In this document: piece after piece, positions 13,178 to 15,210 of the stretch
Position numbering within the stretch: the stretch's first letter is position 1
Layout: every line of letters begins with the position of its first letter
From: CAYWTX01 sp964461295
GTDB taxonomy: Bacteria > Planctomycetota > Phycisphaerae > SM23-33
Length of the DNA stretch: 15,210 bases
NCBI GenBank assembly: GCA_964461295.1
Contig: CAYWTX010000210.1
Span: 1 to 15,210 of the forward strand
Direction: 5' to 3'
Notes under the pieces: generated by a model
What the model was told of the DNA's origin: nothing
Seen by the model: the letters and a program-made list of their open reading frames with translations, nothing else
The model's database searches: none
Program-made: the position numbers and the translations under genes

Positions 13178-14020
13178 ATGATCGGACGAGCGGTAGGCTG
13201 GTTCTTCTCGACTTCGCGTGATGCCGTCGCGCGGGGGCTGGTGCGCGTCGGCGTCACGCCCAACGCGCTGACGATGCTGGGCATGGCGTTCACCATCGGC
13301 GCGGGCGTGTGCTACGCGCTGGGGGCGGGGGCGGCGTTTGGGTGGTCTCCCTGTGCGGGGGATGCCGGAACCTGCTCCGCTGAAGCGGGCAGGCCTCCAG
13401 CGGCCGGACCATTCCTCCTGCTCGCCGCGGCGATGATCATTCTGGCCTCGGCGTGCGACATGCTCGACGGCGCCGTGGCCCGCATCGGCGGCAAGAGCAC
13501 GAAGTTCGGGGCCTTCCTCGACAGCACGCTGGACCGCTTCAGCGACTTCGCCGTCTACGCGGGCATCGCCGTGTACTACGCCGCTCAGCGGCCGGCCAAC
13601 GTCACCTTCGTGCTGCTGAGCATGGTGGCGTTCTTCACCTCGTTCATGATCTCCTACACGCGGGCGCGGGCCGAGGACCTCATCGACGACTGCCACGTGG
13701 GCTACTGGCAGCGTGGCGAGCGGTCGGCCGCCATCCTCATCGCCACGTTCGCCCACAACATTCCGGCCTTGATCCTCCAGCAGGCGACGCTGCCGTTGTT
13801 CACCGTCTTCCGCCGCGTCGCATGGACTCATGCGGTGATCAACGGGCGCAAGCCCGCGGCCGATCCGCGACAGGGGCCCTGGCACGTGAGGTTGCGGCTG
13901 TGGCGCTGGCCGCGGATGACGTGGGCGTACGACCTGGTGACGGCGGTGAACATCGCGTGGCTGATCGCGGCGCCGAAGTGGATGACGACGTTCGATCCGA
14001 TCGGCGCTGCGATGCGGTGA
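13178..14020 (+). CDS. CDP-alcohol phosphatidyltransferase family membrane protein
   Basis: A 280-aa integral membrane enzyme that swaps CMP of a CDP-linked lipid for an alcohol, making a phospholipid head group or its precursor. The complete family signature D-xx-DG-xx-AR-x8-G-xxx-D-xxx-D is present as DMLDGAVAR (94-102), Gly111, Asp115 and Asp119. Hydrophobic helices lie at about 29-54, 78-93, 122-136, 141-157 and 183-201. The alcohol (glycerol 3-phosphate, inositol phosphate, serine) cannot be decided. GYWQRGERSAAIL occupies the place where the family has a second conserved Arg-rich loop. Residues 67-74 between the first two helices are encoded by a copy of the 22-bp hairpin repeat also found at 9736-9757, making this loop (about 55-78) look like an insertion. 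It starts 9 bp after proA, with GGAG overlapping the proA stop. Confidence 0.88.
   Translation: MIGRAVGWFFSTSRDAVARGLVRVGVTPNALTMLGMAFTIGAGVCYALGAGAAFGWSPCAGDAGTCSAEAGRPPAAGPFLLLAAAMIILASACDMLDGAVARIGGKSTKFGAFLDSTLDRFSDFAVYAGIAVYYAAQRPANVTFVLLSMVAFFTSFMISYTRARAEDLIDDCHVGYWQRGERSAAILIATFAHNIPALILQQATLPLFTVFRRVAWTHAVINGRKPAADPRQGPWHVRLRLWRWPRMTWAYDLVTAVNIAWLIAAPKWMTTFDPIGAAMR
13377..13398. repeat. 22-bp hairpin repeat, copy 2 (inside coding sequence)
   Basis: Identical over 22 bp to 9736-9757 and in the same orientation, beginning with the hairpin CCGCTGAAGCGG. It lies inside the phosphatidyltransferase gene and encodes SAEAGRPP in a loop between two membrane helices, keeping the frame open. 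The flank on its left (CGGAACC) also resembles the left flank of copy 1 (CGGGACC). Confidence 0.75.
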
Positions 14021-14215
14021 CGTGGCACACGCGCTGGGTGGGGAGACCACGAGTTCGGCGAAGGGCAGGGGGCAAGTGGGGTGCAGCGGAGGGATTGTCG
14101 TCTCATCGCCTTGCTGCCGGCGATCCTGCTGATCGGGGGTCTCACGATTCCGGCGTATTTCGAGTCCATCTGTAGCCTGCGGGGTTCAAGTTGCGCACCT
14201 GGAACGGAGAATCCT

Positions 14216-15210
14216 ATGCGCTGCACGTTGAGGGTCGCGTTCGTGCTCTGTGTGACCGCCCTGACGGCGACGGGCGTCCATGCCCAGGACTGGCCACAAT
14301 GGCGCGGGGCCGGGCAGACGGGCTCGGCGGCGGGCGGGGCGGCCTTGCCGGCAGCGTTCGACGCCAACGGCCCCAAGCTGCTCTGGGAGAGCGAGGCCGT
14401 CGGCGGGGGATACGGCAGTCCTGTCGTGGCCGGGGGACGCGTGTACCTGTATTACCGGCAGGACTACAAGGTTCCCGTGGCGCACCGCGTGCTGCCGGCC
14501 AAGAGCCTGGAGAAGCTGGGCGTGTACGCCGCCGGCCCGGCCGATCTGGTCGCGAAGATCGAGGCGGCGCGGACGGGCGAGGCGCGGGCGAAGCTCGACG
14601 CCAGGGGGCTTCGCGAGTGGACGGACAAGTGGCTGGCGGACAACCTCAGCGAGGAGCAGCGGGGGGCGGCGGGGTCGTTCGCGGCCGACCGGCTGCAACG
14701 CGGGGCGGCGGCCTGGCCGCTGGAGACGTTGGCGAAGGTGCGTGCGGCGGGGGACCGCAAGTTCGACAACCCCGATGCGATGGAGGCGTGGGCGAAGGAG
14801 GCGGGCTTGGATGAGTCGCAGAAGAAGGCCGTGCTGGCCCTGGCGCTGGCGGAGGAGGCGAAGGCGAAGGACGTGGTGATCTGCGTGGATGCGGCCAACG
14901 GCAAGACGGTGTGGAAGGCGGAGATGGAGGGCAAGCCGACGGGTCGCGGCCCGGCGAGCACGGTGTGCGTGAACGACGGCAAGGTGTACGGGAGCGGATC
15001 GAGCGCACAGGCGTTCTGCTTGAGGGCCGACAGCGGGCAGGAAGTGTGGAGGGCGCCGCTGGCTCGCGGGGAGATGCACTCGTCGCTGGCGGTGGGCGGT
15101 GGCAGGGCGGTCATCGGCGGCGCGGCGTTGGTGGCGTTGGACGCGAACAGCGGCAAGCCGCTGTGGTCGCAGCCGAAGGCTGCAACCGGCAACAGTTCGC
15201 CGGTGCTGTG
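14216..15210 (+). CDS. Secreted PQQ-like beta-propeller protein, 3' end outside window
   Basis: An open frame runs from ATG 14216 to the right edge, 331 codons visible. Residues 1-23 are a signal peptide (MRCTLRVAFVLCVTALTATGVHA), followed at once by QDWPQWRGAGQTG, the hallmark opening of planctomycete PQQ-like outer-membrane-assembly-type (WD40-like) propellers. Blades are seen as YGSPVVAGGRVYLYYR near 66-81, VVICVDAANGKTVWKAEMEG near 221-240, KVYGSGSSAQAFCLRADSGQEVWRAPL near 255-281 and LVALDANSGKPLWS near 303-317. Between the first two, about 135 residues are helical and charged (WTDKWLADNLSEEQRGAAG and onward), an insertion not usual for the fold. GGAG (14206-14209) at 6-nt spacing supports the start. 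The frame is open back to the previous stop at 14020, so an earlier GTG (14081) is conceivable. Cofactor binding is not implied by the name. Confidence 0.87.
   Translation, partial: MRCTLRVAFVLCVTALTATGVHAQDWPQWRGAGQTGSAAGGAALPAAFDANGPKLLWESEAVGGGYGSPVVAGGRVYLYYRQDYKVPVAHRVLPAKSLEKLGVYAAGPADLVAKIEAARTGEARAKLDARGLREWTDKWLADNLSEEQRGAAGSFAADRLQRGAAAWPLETLAKVRAAGDRKFDNPDAMEAWAKEAGLDESQKKAVLALALAEEAKAKDVVICVDAANGKTVWKAEMEGKPTGRGPASTVCVNDGKVYGSGSSAQAFCLRADSGQEVWRAPLARGEMHSSLAVGGGRAVIGGAALVALDANSGKPLWSQPKAATGNSSPVL

Noticed and set aside
11867..14050. 727-codon open frame on the minus strand
   Set aside because: It spans proA and the phosphatidyltransferase antisense, has low-complexity Arg/His-rich content, and both plus-strand genes are unambiguous.

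Overview
The window is a GC-rich piece of bacterial chromosome. It most likely comes from an uncultured Planctomycetota lineage, Phycisphaerae-like. The grounds are the secreted protein families DUF1549/DUF1553, DUF1501, pre-peptidase C-terminal (PPC) domain and a 'DWPQWRG' PQQ-like propeller, plus heptameric tandem repeats and small GC hairpin repeats between genes. The taxonomic call is an inference from gene content; no rRNA gene is present.

Layout, left to right. 1-308: no gene, but a pair of 18-bp direct repeats (possible end of a mobile element) and a good sigma70-type promoter for gapA. 309-1328 (+): glyceraldehyde-3-phosphate dehydrogenase, followed by a 12-bp terminator-like hairpin. 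1476-2609 (-): uroporphyrinogen-decarboxylase-superfamily protein, convergent with gapA, with a heptad repeat array just upstream. 3031-3661 (+): a two-gene unit of a 69-aa protein overlapping a small nucleotidyltransferase whose metal-binding DxD motif reads DxG. 3783-9714 (+): a planctomycete-type set of three secreted proteins (DUF1549/DUF1553, Tat-exported DUF1501, PPC-domain protein), interrupted by a 340-bp repeat-rich spacer and by a 101-bp palindromic element that supplies the N-terminus of the third gene. 9757-11463 (-): a secreted 568-aa protein with an alpha/beta-hydrolase-like N-terminal part. 11569-11746 (-): an RNA gene recognised here as 6S RNA, with its own extended -10 promoter. 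11903-14020 (+): proA followed 9 bp later by a CDP-alcohol phosphatidyltransferase. 14216 to the right edge (+): a secreted PQQ-like beta-propeller protein, cut off by the window end.

How the genes work together: gapA (central carbon metabolism), proA (proline synthesis) and the phosphatidyltransferase (phospholipid head group) are housekeeping. The DUF1549/DUF1553, DUF1501 and PPC genes are almost contiguous on one strand and all carry export signals, so they probably act together at the cell envelope. Their biochemical role is not established.

The most notable observations are: the 6S RNA; the palindromic element fused in frame to the PPC gene; a 22-bp hairpin repeat found both between genes and inside the phosphatidyltransferase coding sequence; the apparently inactivated nucleotidyltransferase; and a DUF1549 protein without the usual CAxCH motif. 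I found no CRISPR array, tRNA, rRNA or intact transposase.
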